In this document: positions 35,092 to 46,391 of the stretch, in pieces
How positions within the stretch are numbered: position 1 is the stretch's first letter
Layout: each line of letters begins with the position of its first letter
Source: Cryptomeria japonica
Taxonomy: Eukaryota > Streptophyta > Pinopsida > Cupressales > Cupressaceae
Direction of reading: 5' to 3'
DNA length: 64,000 bases
Assembly: GCF_030272615.1 (NCBI RefSeq)
Contig: NC_081413.1
Location: 610,027,209 to 610,091,208 of the forward strand
Notes under the pieces: model-generated
Seen by the model: only the letters and a program-made list of their open reading frames with translations
What the model was told of the DNA's origin: nothing
Databases searched by the model: none
Program-made: the position numbers and the translations under genes

Positions 35092-38000
35092 TGTTGGGAC
35101 TCATTAAATTTGAGTCAAAATTTAGAGGCCCAATTCAAAATTTTGCTCTACATGTCAGAAAAGTACCTAAATGAGTCAGTTTGAAGGGCCTAGTTTGCGA
35201 GAGGGCAAAATGGAGCCAGTCGATTTGAAAATGATGTCGATCGTTTCTAGAGGTATGTTTGAGGTCTATGAAGCATTTCGAAGGCCAGTTGCTTGAAAAT
35301 GAAAAAAAATTTAGTCGGACCCACTTTGGGGCCCGACCTGGCTCATGCCCATACTTTGATTTAATTGGTAATTTTGTTTACTAAAAGATCGTGCAAGACC
35401 TCCTCCACATGTGGCTGTTGGTTAAGGCATTGGAAATCATATGCAAAATTCAATTGTGAAGTGTTGAAGATTTCAATAAATGCAAGATAGCAGCTTGTTA
35501 GGCAAATTTGATGTGAAGTCAAATAAGGAATAGCAAAAAGAAAGGATAATTTGATCTATAAGTCGGCTGGGAGGGAGAGATGTCAAGAATCATCATTTCA
35601 AAGGACACAAATTGATTCACCAACATATAAAAGAGACCCAAGGAAATCAATTCAACCATTCAGATTTCAAAATTGATTGTGATCCAAGGCAGAGCGAATT
35701 AATACTGGCAGACCAACGACTTACAAGAAGACTTTCAATTTTAAATCATAGAAAAGGGGAGAAGGAGAAGGAGTTGATAACAGATCAAAGCCCTCATCGC
35801 TTTCAAATAAGGATCTGCAAGACATCCCTTTAGGTTTTAGCAATCAAAATTAAGAACAAAATTGTAGAATTCAATCAATCATTCTTGAAATTTTGATGTG
35901 AAAGACAATTTCTAGTTTTGTTTTCCTGGTGAATTAATATTTCTGAGTTGAATCATAATCATTACTCTTATTGGAACTGATTTCATTGAGGATAACATAT
36001 ATCAAAGACAAGCATTGAGAATAGAAAGTGAATGCCATTGGCAGGGTTAGGCAATGGTTTGTTTTATTTCTTAGCTCCACGTGCCTCCCCATCTCCCTCT
36101 AGGCTCACATGGTGTTTAGAGTCATAGCAAATGTTATTGCCTCCCCCAGCGTGGTTAATGCACTCCAAGTAGTTTTTAACAAGCATGGTGTTTGGAATGT
36201 GGAGGGGCATTAATAAACCTTCAACAAATGCCATTGGACACTCCAGGCTTCTACATGGCATGGTAAGGAGGCAAAGCATAGAAACCTTCAAGCAAATTAA
36301 ACAAAAAGCAAATCAGACAAATGTAATGTGCAGCAGGCAAGACTCCAACCATCCCAACATCCCTCCCATGTAGCAATTGAAAGCAGCAAATAAAAAATAT
36401 TCAAACAATGGCGATTGCTGCAGTCTCTCCTCCCTCACGTGGCTGTTTGGAGGACATGTTAAAACAGTTAGCAAATGTTTTGGCAGCTTTTGAAAGGAGC
36501 ATGAAACTTTCATACAAATGAAATTGCCAGAATGTAGCCTCCTCCTGTGTGGGTTTTGAAAGGGGCATGAAGTATTTTAAAACAAATAAAATTTGCAAAT
36601 AGCAGCAACAACATTCTCCTCCCTGCGTGAAAATCAGTGGCATGGTAAATGGTTTTGTTTTTAATTTCAAGCCAAGGAATTCTCCCTGCTCTGCGTGGTA
36701 TGTTAAGAGGGGTTCGAGAGAAATAAACTCCAACAAACAATCTAGAAATCTCCATTAAAACTCAAGAAAAGAGCTTCAAGATGCAGCTACAGGCAAAACG
36801 TTTTGTCCCACATTGGCTGGGAAGTGGACCATTTTGATATTTATATGCAAAACCTTACTAATGTAATATGTCTAAGCCATAAAGGCTTTTGATGGACGGT
36901 GCCTATGGGTGCACAAGGTGGGCCCACACGTGAGCACGGATCCTGAGGCGATGGAGGAGGTGACTGAGCGACGACCAAGTGGACCCCACGTAGGCATGCT
37001 TCCCGAGGCAAATAGGCAGAATTTTGCAGAGAAAGGTCGACTTAACTAGTGAGCAAGTTCAAGATGATCCGACGAAGCGCGTGATTTCGCGGGCCGAAGA
37101 TGCACGCCAGTTAAGCCCTGCGAAACAACAAAATGTGAAATGGTGAAAATGGCGAAAATGCAATGGGTTAAAGAACGTGCATGTTAGATGGAGATCGACA
37201 ACTCACGTTGTTTTGCAGAGGAAAGATGCACGCCGGATAAACCCTGCGAAATGGCGAAAGCCAGGTGGCACACGAGTGGCAGGTCCAATCAGCGGTCTAG
37301 CAGGTGGGTCCCGGTGAGGTGGTGATGATGTGGTGCAGAGGTGGCACCTAAGTGGCGATGACGTGGTGTATGCGTGGCAGCCAAGTGGCAGTGACAAAGC
37401 AGATGACATGGCAGTGACGAGGTGTCATCCCAGGTGGCATCTAGTCAAACCCATCAACCAATCAGAGGCTGCCACGTGGCAAAGCGTCAGGGCCAAAAGG
37501 GAGGCAAAAATCAAAATTAAAATCAGTTAAATGATATAGTTGAAACTATAGAGAAATCCGAAAAATTTAAATGATGGCCTGTTGTTCAAGATTAATTCGC
37601 CCAAGGTTTAATTTTTGGCCAAATGTAGAAGTATTATATATTTCCGGAAATCTCTCAAGATAAGGAATTCAATTATGGAGTTAGTTTCAACAAATGTGGG
37701 ATATTTTGGAAGTAGTTTCCATGGGAAAGAAGAAGATAATGAATTTCAGTTGGAGAAAGGGGACACATGGCATGTTTTGATGGATTTTTTTATTTTGTTC
37801 CCTCTCCTTTTTATTCCCAATTCTTCTCATTTGTAAGGGTTCCAAAAATTTGGAGAATCACTCCATTTTTTTATGGCTTCCAATTCTGAGTTCTTTTCAA
37901 AATTATACAGGGCAATGTCCTCTTCCAGAGAATAGAGTATTTTCTTGCTGTAGGTGTTTTGCCGCAGGTTCTTGTGTATGTAAGGCATGCACAAATTCAC

Positions 38001-38504
38001 ACAGAATTTGTCTCTGAATGTATATCTCTTTGTTATAAATTGAAGCCTCAAGGAGGCTGAAGTTTGTCAATTTCAAGGAAATTGTTGTGGTTGTTTGCAG
38101 ACATTCTTCAAGGAAGAATTTAAATTCTATAATAGATCATAGATAATGGGATATATATTTTCGGATCTGATGATTTTGTGAGTGAGTTGAGTAATGCAAT
38201 TTTGTAAGGCATTAATGCAAGGATATTTAATGATGAAGGTGGATTTGCAGTACATGCTTTCATTTACAGTTTGATATATGACTCTGTTGCCCTTGGATAA
38301 GGCACTGGTCTTGCAAGTTTGGGGATGTTTTCAGATCATACAGATTAAAAGATAAATCTATTTCCCTTTATGTTTAGGGGTGTGTTCTTCTCATTCCAAG
38401 CTCTGTTTTCATTTATGATTTATACAGATCTAGCCAATCTATAGTGTGTTTCTAGATTTGGTGAGTTTGTGGAATACTTGGGTTATCACTTTTGGTGAAC
38501 AACA
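35092..38504 (+). mobile_element. E5: solo-LTR-like insertion (3.4 kb) in the E4 LTR
   Basis: It runs TGTTGGGACTCATT...GGTGAACAACA, with GATTC at 35087-35091 and 38505-38509. The uninterrupted E4 LTR reads GATTA at this point, one base off. No primer site, polypurine tract or second LTR copy is visible inside, so a solo LTR of a long-LTR family fits best; a LARD with unrecognised LTRs is the alternative. Inside are degenerate repeats around CTCCTCCC..CGTGG (36080-36700) and a GC-rich segment (36880-37500). No ORF is credible. Strand is assigned from the promoter-like signals. Confidence 0.8.
36880..37640 (+). promoter_or_regulatory. GC-rich promoter-like segment of E5
   Basis: It holds two CCAATCA boxes (about 37285 and 37458), a G-box core CACGTG (about 37473), repeated AAGTGGCA/GTGGCAG units (37338-37410) and a TATATA at 37635-37640. 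A phrase GATGCACGCC with TAAxCCCTGCGAAA occurs twice (about 37099 and 37223). Confidence 0.45.
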
Positions 38505-39768
38505 GATTCTCCATTATTTCTCTTTCTCCTCCAAATATGTTATTTGTGGATATCACCTACAAGTGCAAAATTGAGAAAAAAGGCAAGATGATTGATAGTG
38601 AAATTGACAACGTGAGGATATTCGAGATGTGGTCGATTCTGATGAGAAATGCATCTAATTTATAGAGAAAATTGGATAGAGGACAAAAAATAGAATGAAA
38701 TTGATATTAGATGCAATTGGACTCAAAAATGGGAAAAAATAGATTTAGAAAGAAATGTCATGACACACTTTCCCATGCAAGAGGATAAGACTAGATATCA
38801 AATCTAGTGTTAGGATAAGTTGTCAAATCTAGACTCATGATGAATAAGGAAACATGCCTCCAAAATGAAGCACAAAAATAGGAGCCACTTGAGAGAGATA
38901 ATGAGTTGGAAATTAATTTAAAAAATTAGGAAATTAGGTGGAAAATAGGAATTAGGAAATTAGGAAAAATTAGAAATGATGAATTAAGAAATTAGGAAAT
39001 TAGGTGGAAATAATGAATTAGGAAATTAGTAAATTAAAAATGACAAGAATAGGAAAGATAAGGTGAAATTAACTAATAAATATTCATTCATTAATTAATT
39101 GACAAAGAGGATTTAATTAGCCAATTAAATGAAATATTTAATTGTGACAAGGGGACCTAGGATAAAATAAATAAATTTATTTATCCTAGAGGGAAAATGA
39201 CAAATAGGATTAAATGATTAAATCACAAAACCCTAGGAGATGAATTAGAAATGCAAGGACGATAATTAGGTCATGATTAAAGATAATTGATATAGGATCA
39301 ATTTGGTCATGATTTAATGATGAAAATTGGATAATTGATAAAGTGTCAATGTTGATTGATAAAGATCAATGATAAATTGACCAAGATTGACAAGGATGAA
39401 ATTGATAGACATCAATTGATGAGGACCAATGACTAATCGATCCAAATTGATAAGAGATTGATAAATTGATGGTTTATCAGGACAAAAACCATAATTCAAC
39501 ATTGAGAAGGGTTGACGATGTCCTGTTGACATGATAATATTGATAATGATCAAAGATCGTAATTGATAATGATAATATTGACAAGACCTAATTGAAAATG
39601 CGACAAATGCAAGAAACGTAGAAGAATGACAAAATGTTTCAACAAATAATAAAGATCAAGTGTGTGACATAGAAGAATTGTTAATAGGATGCAAAAACCC
39701 TAAAATAAGGTCACACAAACATGTTAAAGTATGACACCACAAGCGTTCACCATTTTTAGATGCCTACA

Positions 39769-41677
39769 AGCACCTTCCACATGAATTATGCTATTGCCAA
39801 TAAGATCATGTACCTTGTGTTTAAGACCCATGCATTATTGTGTGGTATGACCCATAACTCTATAGAAGTTACAAATTTCTTGATCATTATAAGACATAAG
39901 AATTCAGTTATTTGGATCTAATGGGTGTGCTAAAGGAAGTGCAATCGAATTGACACTAGATAAACTTTGATGAAGTACATTGTCTAAATGTTCTTGAAAT
40001 TTCCTAAACATCCTAGAAGAATTTTATTTAAAGCAAGGAATTTTAAAAATATTAGCAACTTGATCAATATTTTTCTTTGATTCATTGTCCTTAAAAAATA
40101 TTTGGCTTTTGAAACTTATATGGGTAAGAAGATTGAGATGGAGAACCATGGCTAAGTGTATTATGTGAGCTAAGAGTTTAGCCTTGATATCTTTCAAATT
40201 ATGCACACATTTCTAAAAGAGGGGGAACTATTTAAAGGCACATTATTCTTAATAACAAGAATTATTCCCTTAAGTAACATAATTTGTAAATCAGCAAATT
40301 GGTGCTTCAATTAATGTCACATAGATTAGAATTGAATTTTATAATCATTTATAGGCTTATTAGTTCATTGAGTGTATTTTTTCAAGTTATTCACATTGAT
40401 TTTCAATCCCATGTTTACATAAAAATGCAATAGCAATGTAGTAGCTAAATTATCAAAACATCATTTTAGAACTAGTAGACAAAGAATAAAACCATTGTAT
40501 AGCATAGTCCTTCAAAGTTCATGGGAATAACCTAGTTAATATCTTATCATCATATGAAAATATATGAAAGTAACTATAACTTAATTTAAATGAGTACTTG
40601 GAGATCCTTTTTTATTAGGCATCTCAAATATAGGGGCCATGAACTTGATGGAAAAAATATGTGTATCCTCCTTAAATTCTAATGACGTGGTGTTGTGGAT
40701 TATAGGAAATACAATCACTATTTTTGGGGGGGTTGGTTTTTTTCTTAATATTGGCAACTTCTTATAATAATTTATGCAAGTTAGAAATAGATACAAGGTT
40801 AGTATTAGGTGTATGTGAAATATAAAGTATGTACACAGAGGTTGTGACTTGCCAAGTAAGGTGTAAGGTCATTGACATGGATGGATGGATTTTGTATCAT
40901 TTGAATTTTTTGTCATGTGATGAGATGGAAATATAGTATCTGTCATAGATTTGGAAGGAGGAACAAAGTGAGACATCTAAATGGATATCACAACATTATT
41001 GTGTAGGTCAAATTATGGTGTGCTACTATATATATGAGGCACTAGAGGGAATGGGTGTGCTAGAATTTGGTATGGAGGAGGAGTTAAATTTAGGATCTAA
41101 GCCATATTGAGGGGTAAAATCTATGAGAAATATAGAGGAACACTAGCAGTGGTGAGGGTTGAACTAGGGGAAATAATAATGGTCATGGGAGTGGTTTAAA
41201 TAGGTGAAACATTAGGATTATCTAAGAGGAGGATGGTGGGGGAATAGACCATTATAAAGAGCCAATAGAATGTCCAAGATCATGTAATTTATTTATACCA
41301 TAAGTACGTCCCTCCAATATCTTAGAAAAAAGTGCGGTAATTAATGTGGATATTTTTCTTGACTAAATTTATCAATTAGGAGTTGCCTAGTAAATTTGAG
41401 ATCTTGCTTACCCAAGTGAATCTCATGACCATAATCTTCTCGATCCTCTTACTGAGTCTTAGCATAAGCACCATAAATTATATCATTGTTTTTTAGATTG
41501 AGTGGTAATATTAGAGTTTAAATGATTATTCATTCTCAATTAAATATTAGGATCACCAATAGATTGTGGCATGAAAAAGATAGGAAGATGAATATTAATT
41601 ATTCACGTTTATATCTTGAAAATCAAGAAAATTAATGATAAATTAGATCTTAATGTTGACATTACAGTAAGAAAGAT
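39769..41677 (-). pseudogene. gag: E0: Ty3/gypsy relic, gag region
   Basis: On the minus strand, 40650-40440 reads through a frameshift as FEMPNKKGSPSTHL, LTRLFPWTLKDYAIQWFYSL and MMFDNLATTLL, the core of the plant gypsy retrotransposon gag domain with its Trp-Phe pair. Near 39890-39830 follows a CCHC-like block CNFYRVMGHTTQ.C with LKHKVHDLIGN after it. Upstream (41650-40800) the reading is Pro/Ser-rich with many stops, as in gag N-termini. The frame runs up to the E4 boundary and resumes at 18600 with GNPLVAPTN. This identifies E0 as gypsy and gives its orientation. Stops and frameshifts make it non-functional. Confidence 0.78.
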
Positions 41678-43138
41678 TGTTGGCATTTCAATATTAGGAG
41701 ATTGTTGATATTCAGTAAGGATATTGAGAAGGTTGTTGAAGATTATTGATATAACTGAAGAAGGATGATAACTATCTTTATAACATTATTTTGTCATTGA
41801 TGTCAAGAGATTGATTATTTGATTTAGTATGATGTTGCCATATCTTGAGAAGATTGATTTGAAGAGAATTAAGATGTCGGTAAAAGACACAGAAAGAATG
41901 TGATGAATAAGGGGAGAAATAAGTTATTCAATGGGCAACTATTACCGAGTTAGACAATGATGAGATCATGATGTTTAGATTGTTTTGATGTCCTACATAT
42001 GTTGTTGATTGTAAGGTTAATACTATACTATGTCACCGAGCAAAGAACCTAGTCGGTAAACCCTAAGGTTATCAATATCGATTAATGAAGGCGGAATGTC
42101 TACCAAGTAAAGTTCAGTATTTACCGAGTTGCAACCGAGTTAAGATAGTGCACATTGGATGGATAAAAGCATTATTTAATGAAGGACAATGATTAGCTAG
42201 AGATGTATAAATGATTGGTATGTTGTGCATGAAGTTTGTTAAGGATCTATGGCAAAGGAAAATCGACAGAAAGATCTACAACGCATATTGAACCGCAATA
42301 ACCTTGTGCAAGTCCCGAGCCAAGGTAAAATGTTTTTAGATCGAAGGATAAATTAAACCTGGTCAAGTTTGAAGATCTGATGGCTAAGATTGATCATGGG
42401 AAATGTGATCAAGGAGATTAAGCGGTTAGCAATTGTTTATAAATAAGAAATTGTTGATAAACAATGTATGTAGGCAAGTGTATGCACAGGGATGCTACAT
42501 AGTGATTACCGAGCACAAAAGCTTGAAGACCTGTTTGAATAACAGAGTAGAGAGCCCAGCAGAGGGACAAGATAAGTCTTATGACTAGATTGTTTTGAGC
42601 AAATAAGAATCTGCTTTAGCATTTTAGATGTGAAGTTGCAGATAGATTTGTATTACTGTTACTTTGTAAGTGACAGAAAATCTCTTAACCGAGTGGACTT
42701 AACATTCTTATATGTAAACCCTCTAGCAAGGTAACATTCTAGTTGAGTGTTTGAAATCCTTTAACAAGGTCACTTCTAACAAAGTGAAGATCCTAGCAGA
42801 TCTGAGGGAAATCCCTTAACCAGGTCACATCTAGCAATGTGTTTGTAATCTTTAACAGGATTTGCTTTTAACCGAGCATACTCTAGAAGAGTATATTTCT
42901 TAGTGGGTCTGAAATCCCAAAGTGGTTTTTTCCCTATTTGGGTTTCCACGTTAAATCTGGTGTTATGAGTGTTATGATGATTATGTGTTTATAAGTTTGC
43001 ATGTTTAGCAGTTTTTGGTTATATTACTAAAGTATAAGTTATCGAGGTTGAATCTGTTGTTTTTATGGAAGATTAAGTTTGTATGATTCACCCCCCCCCC
43101 CCTCTCATCTTGTTAGCTATTGGCATCTGTACTTTACA
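41678..43138 (+). repeat. E6: copia-type 5' LTR of a truncated element
   Basis: The 3' end is firm: ATTCACCCCCCCCCCCCTCTC (43087 on), then TACTTTACA, two bases, and a primer-like site. GTGGTTTTTTCCC...GGGTTTCCACG lies near 42915-42950 and a TATA-like TTTATAAATAAG near 42437. The start is less certain: TGTTGGCATT at 41678, or TGTTGATATT at 41703, which follows a purine tract. No target duplication or second LTR was found. Confidence 0.7.
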
Positions 43139-43140
43139 TT

Positions 43141-43152
43141 AAGTATCAGAGC
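43141..43152 (+). promoter_or_regulatory. E6 degenerate primer binding site
   Basis: AAGTATCAGAGC differs from TGGTATCAGAGC at the first two bases and sits two bases after the LTR end, the spacing seen in E2 and E3. Confidence 0.7.
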
Positions 43153-43500
43153 TATCACTTAAAAATGAAACTATAGTTATAAGGTCTTCAAGTGTGGGTA
43201 GGGTAGACAAAATGAGTGTCATAATAAACAACAACCCTAAGTAGAAATATATAACAACAATTTAGCAATTTATAGGAACACAAATCTTAGTATATTTGAA
43301 AATGATAATGCATAACTAAACTCTGTTTATCATGACTATAAAATATGATTTAAATATTATGTATTTGAATGAAAGACAATAAAAAATATAAATCTTCAAC
43401 TCTGAAAAAATTATAAAGGTCTAACCCTAAGATCAAGACTTAGGGGGTTTAAGAATTAAATGGTTCACTAAAAGTTACAATGAATGTGAATTTTCCCTAA
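43153..43500. other. Degraded stretch after E6 primer site, no gene seen
   Basis: It should be E6 internal DNA, but no gag reading is recognisable. Confidence 0.4.
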
Positions 43501-44065
43501 TTTATCTAGGTTAATTAAATAAATTTGCATATGGATAAACATAAATCAACTATACAAGGGATAAAAAACCTAATAGAGTGGTTGTAGGGCATTCTAAAAA
43601 GAAAAATCTTTAGCTTAAGGAAGATTTTATGGATATTTCCTCCCTTGAGACTTTAAAGGATTTTTCTAATGGAGGGGAGGATGAAGATGATAATGTCAAG
43701 GATTCTATGCAAGAATTTGAGTTTGTGAAAGAGGGCACATAATGTGGAAGGGAGGAAGGTGATCATGTTGATGATTTTGTAAAAGAAGTGCCTTCTTTGA
43801 TTTAGACCCTAATTTTGATGAAATTAAATAAGAGCCTTTAGTCCCCTTTGAGAAAGGAACTTGAAAGAAAATAACTCCTAAAACTTGTATTTCAATATGA
43901 GCCTTGGGAAATGAGAAAATTATTCTTTTGATAGACTATGATTCTAGTGAAGATGATGAGGAAGATGATTCTAATGTGGAAGAGGAGCCTAAGGTTGCTA
44001 GTAATAATAAAAAAATTGAAGGCAAATATCCCTATTCCATAGTAAAAAAAAATTAAAGGCAAGGG
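43501..44065 (+). pseudogene. Degenerate acidic coding-like stretch, possible LINE relic (5' part)
   Basis: The plus strand reads as short segments such as MDISSLETLKDFSNGGED and DYDSSEDDEEDDS with stops between. Composition suggests a decayed protein-coding gene. A LINE-like 3' end lies downstream at about 47060-47105 on the same strand, with E7 inserted between; linking them is inference. Confidence 0.3.
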
Positions 44066-45637
44066 TGTTGGAAACTTTAATTGTTTTGTTATGTTGTCAT
44101 TGATGTCAACTTGTCTTATGTTGTTCTTGATGTCATTATGTGTTACAGATGGTTCAAAGGTAATTTTCCTAGTATTGTTGTGTGGTTTGGTGAAGATGTT
44201 GAGTTGTTTCCAGAAGACTGGTATAGTGGAAGTTTCAATATGCAAGAAATAATATTTATGTAGGAAATAGTTTTTAATGTCCCAATGGAGGAATGCAAAT
44301 TCCTCCAGTATGTGAAGTTTATGAAGTTTGGCTCTAGAAATAATGTTTATGATCTGTGTATGTTGTACTATCAAGTTTACAGGTCCTATGTTGCTTAGAT
44401 GACCAATAGAGGTGGTTGTTGTTGTTTTTGACAGTGGTTGTTTATCAAAACTAGTCCAGAGAATGCTTGACAGTTCTTTAATTTGTGGATTCAAGTGTTG
44501 CAGCTTGGAGGAAATGCTTATTTGATTTGTGCAGTGTTCCAGTTCAACTTTTTGGTGATGGTTTTATTGGCAAGTGAAGTTATGATGTTCTAAGTTTAGT
44601 GTTGTCAATTGGTCTAGTTTTCAGTTGACTATGGTGGTGTATCCTATCTAGATCATGTCTTTTTAGTTTGGATATACTTTGGTGGATAAGTTTAAAGGTT
44701 GATATTGGCCTCACTTTGGCATGTGTAGATCCACATTAAGTTTTGTGCATTGGAATTTGGGTTGATTGTTTGTCGTGCTACATTGTCTATCTACACGTTT
44801 CATTTGATGTCGACCTTGGAGGATGTGTTAGTGTGTGTGGTTCATTGGAATCATTTGGAAATTATGTTTTTTGATGTATTTGGGTCCTCTCTATCTCTTG
44901 GAGTGGACCAAAATGTATATTTTAGGGTTGTGTAGCTAAACTTATGTAATAATGTATATTTTGTTTATGGTCGATCTAGTCAAGGGTTTTAATGAATAAT
45001 CTTGTATATAAAAGAGTGTGTATTTGTGAGTGAATGTATCAGATGCGTGTGAATTGATAAGCAGTGGATGTGAATGTGCAAGTATATTTGGTGTTGAAGA
45101 TGTGTGAAAGTCAATTGTGAAGAGATTTGATGATGATATCTTTAGTGTGATAGTGTTATGAGATAGTGTTTGAAGTTAGGTGTGTTTATCGCGATATTGG
45201 TCGCTTGACATAGTGGTTCAAGTTTAATTTCATGATCGGGAGATCTTGTTCATTTGAATATAGCTATTCCTTTCTTTGTTGGAATACAATGAGTTTGTTG
45301 GTAGATTTTTGTATCTTGTCCTGAGGCAGTGTGTCTCAATTGTGCAAGTAATTTGCATCTTTCCCTAAGGTTGTATACCTTAGTTTTGCAAGTACTCTCA
45401 GGGGTAGTGATTTTGGGGGGCCACATTAAAATGGATTATATTCATATCGTGAGTTTGATTTTCACCGTGGTTTTTCCATGTAAATTTGGTGTTCATGTGT
45501 TTGTTATGCTTTGTGCTTTCATAATTTATTATTACAATAATTATATAGTTGTGGTTTGAAGATTAAAATATGATAAATTAAGTAGTTTGAGGTATGGATG
45601 AATTCACCCCCCTCTTAGTCTTGTGGTATGTTTAACA
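44066..45637 (+). mobile_element. E7: solo LTR, copia-type
   Basis: It runs TGTTGGAAACTTTAA...TGGTATGTTTAACA and is flanked by AAGGG at 44061-44065 and 45638-45642. Sense signals are a TATA box TATATAAAAG (45005-45014), CACCGTGGTTTTTCC (about 45462) and ATTCACCCCCCTCTTAG near the end. No internal region follows, so it is a solo LTR left by LTR-LTR recombination. Confidence 0.88.
45005..45014 (+). promoter_or_regulatory. TATA box of E7 LTR
   Basis: TATATAAAAG is a good plant-type TATA box at a plausible place in the LTR, about 630 bp before its end. Confidence 0.55.
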
Positions 45638-46391
45638 AAGGGGTCTATTTGTAGATTAGAAGGCTTTGAGATTAGTGATGATATGGATGTGAAAAATGTG
45701 TATGCTTGTACTGATTGTCTAGGGTTGGGTTTAGATGTTGTAAATATCTCCCCCACCCCAATTATTTTCCCCCAAAAATTTAACTTTCCTTTTCTTATTA
45801 TTATTAACCCCACTCTAAAGGTAGTGGAAGACTTCACTAAATTAGTTTTTCTTGGCTTCTAATAGTCAATAGCTAGGTAATATTATTATAAATATGAGAG
45901 ATTATATTCATATTGTGAGTGTGATCCTCACCATGGTTTTTCCATGTAAATTTGGTATTCATGTGTTTGTTATGCTTTGTGCTTTCATGATTTATGACTG
46001 CATTAATTATATAGTTGCGGTTTGAAGATTAAAAGATCATAAATTAAGTAGTTTGAGGCCTGAACTAATTCACCCCCCTCTCAGTCTTGTGGTGTGTTTA
46101 ACAAAGGGGTCTATTTGTAGATTATAAGGCTTTGAGATTAGTGGTGATATGGATGTGAAAAATGTTTATGATTGTATTGATTTTCTAGGGTTGGGTTTAG
46201 ACGTTGTAAATGTCTCCCCCACCCCAATTATTTTCCCCCAAAAAAAAACCTAATGCGGTGAGGCCAAAAATTAACTTTCCCTTTCTTATTATTCTTAAGC
46301 CCGCTCTAGAGGTAGTGGAAGACTTCACTAAATTAGTTTTTCTTGGCTTCTGATAGCCAATAGCTAGGTAATATTATTATAAATATGAGAG
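45434..46391 (+). repeat. Tandem duplication of the E7 end plus flank
   Basis: Unit 1 (45434-45899) and unit 2 (45900-46391) share sequence throughout, from GATTATATTCATAT to AAATATGAGAG. Each holds the last 200 bp of the E7 LTR and about 260 bp of flank. Unit 2 has an extra piece AACCTAATGCGGTGAGGCC near 46249. The copies differ by scattered substitutions. Confidence 0.93.

Larger units (their letters stand above)
18601..39768 (-). mobile_element. E4: large pol-less LTR element with candidate tRNA-Trp primer, host of E3 and E5
   Basis: The LTRs TGTGATGTAGG...ATGCCTACA lie at 18601-19991 and 34934-39768; the second is split by E5. The target duplication is GGCAC/AGCAC (18596-18600, 39769-39773), one mismatch. 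The left LTR is followed by TTTTTCCCCTCTTT, the complement of a polypurine tract, so sense is minus. The right LTR adjoins a candidate primer site (34913-34928). Without E3, the internal region is about 7.3 kb and holds a leader with tandem repeats, a decayed Gln/Pro/Ser-rich ORF and about 2 kb of AT-rich 3' DNA, with no pol motif. The LTR pair is about 97 percent identical by eye. It resembles a LARD-type non-autonomous element; family placement is unknown. Confidence 0.85.
34934..39768 (-). repeat. E4 5' LTR, split by E5
   Basis: The LTR parts 34934-35091 and 38510-39768 match 18601-19991 continuously once E5 and one GATTC copy are removed. Confidence 0.9.
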
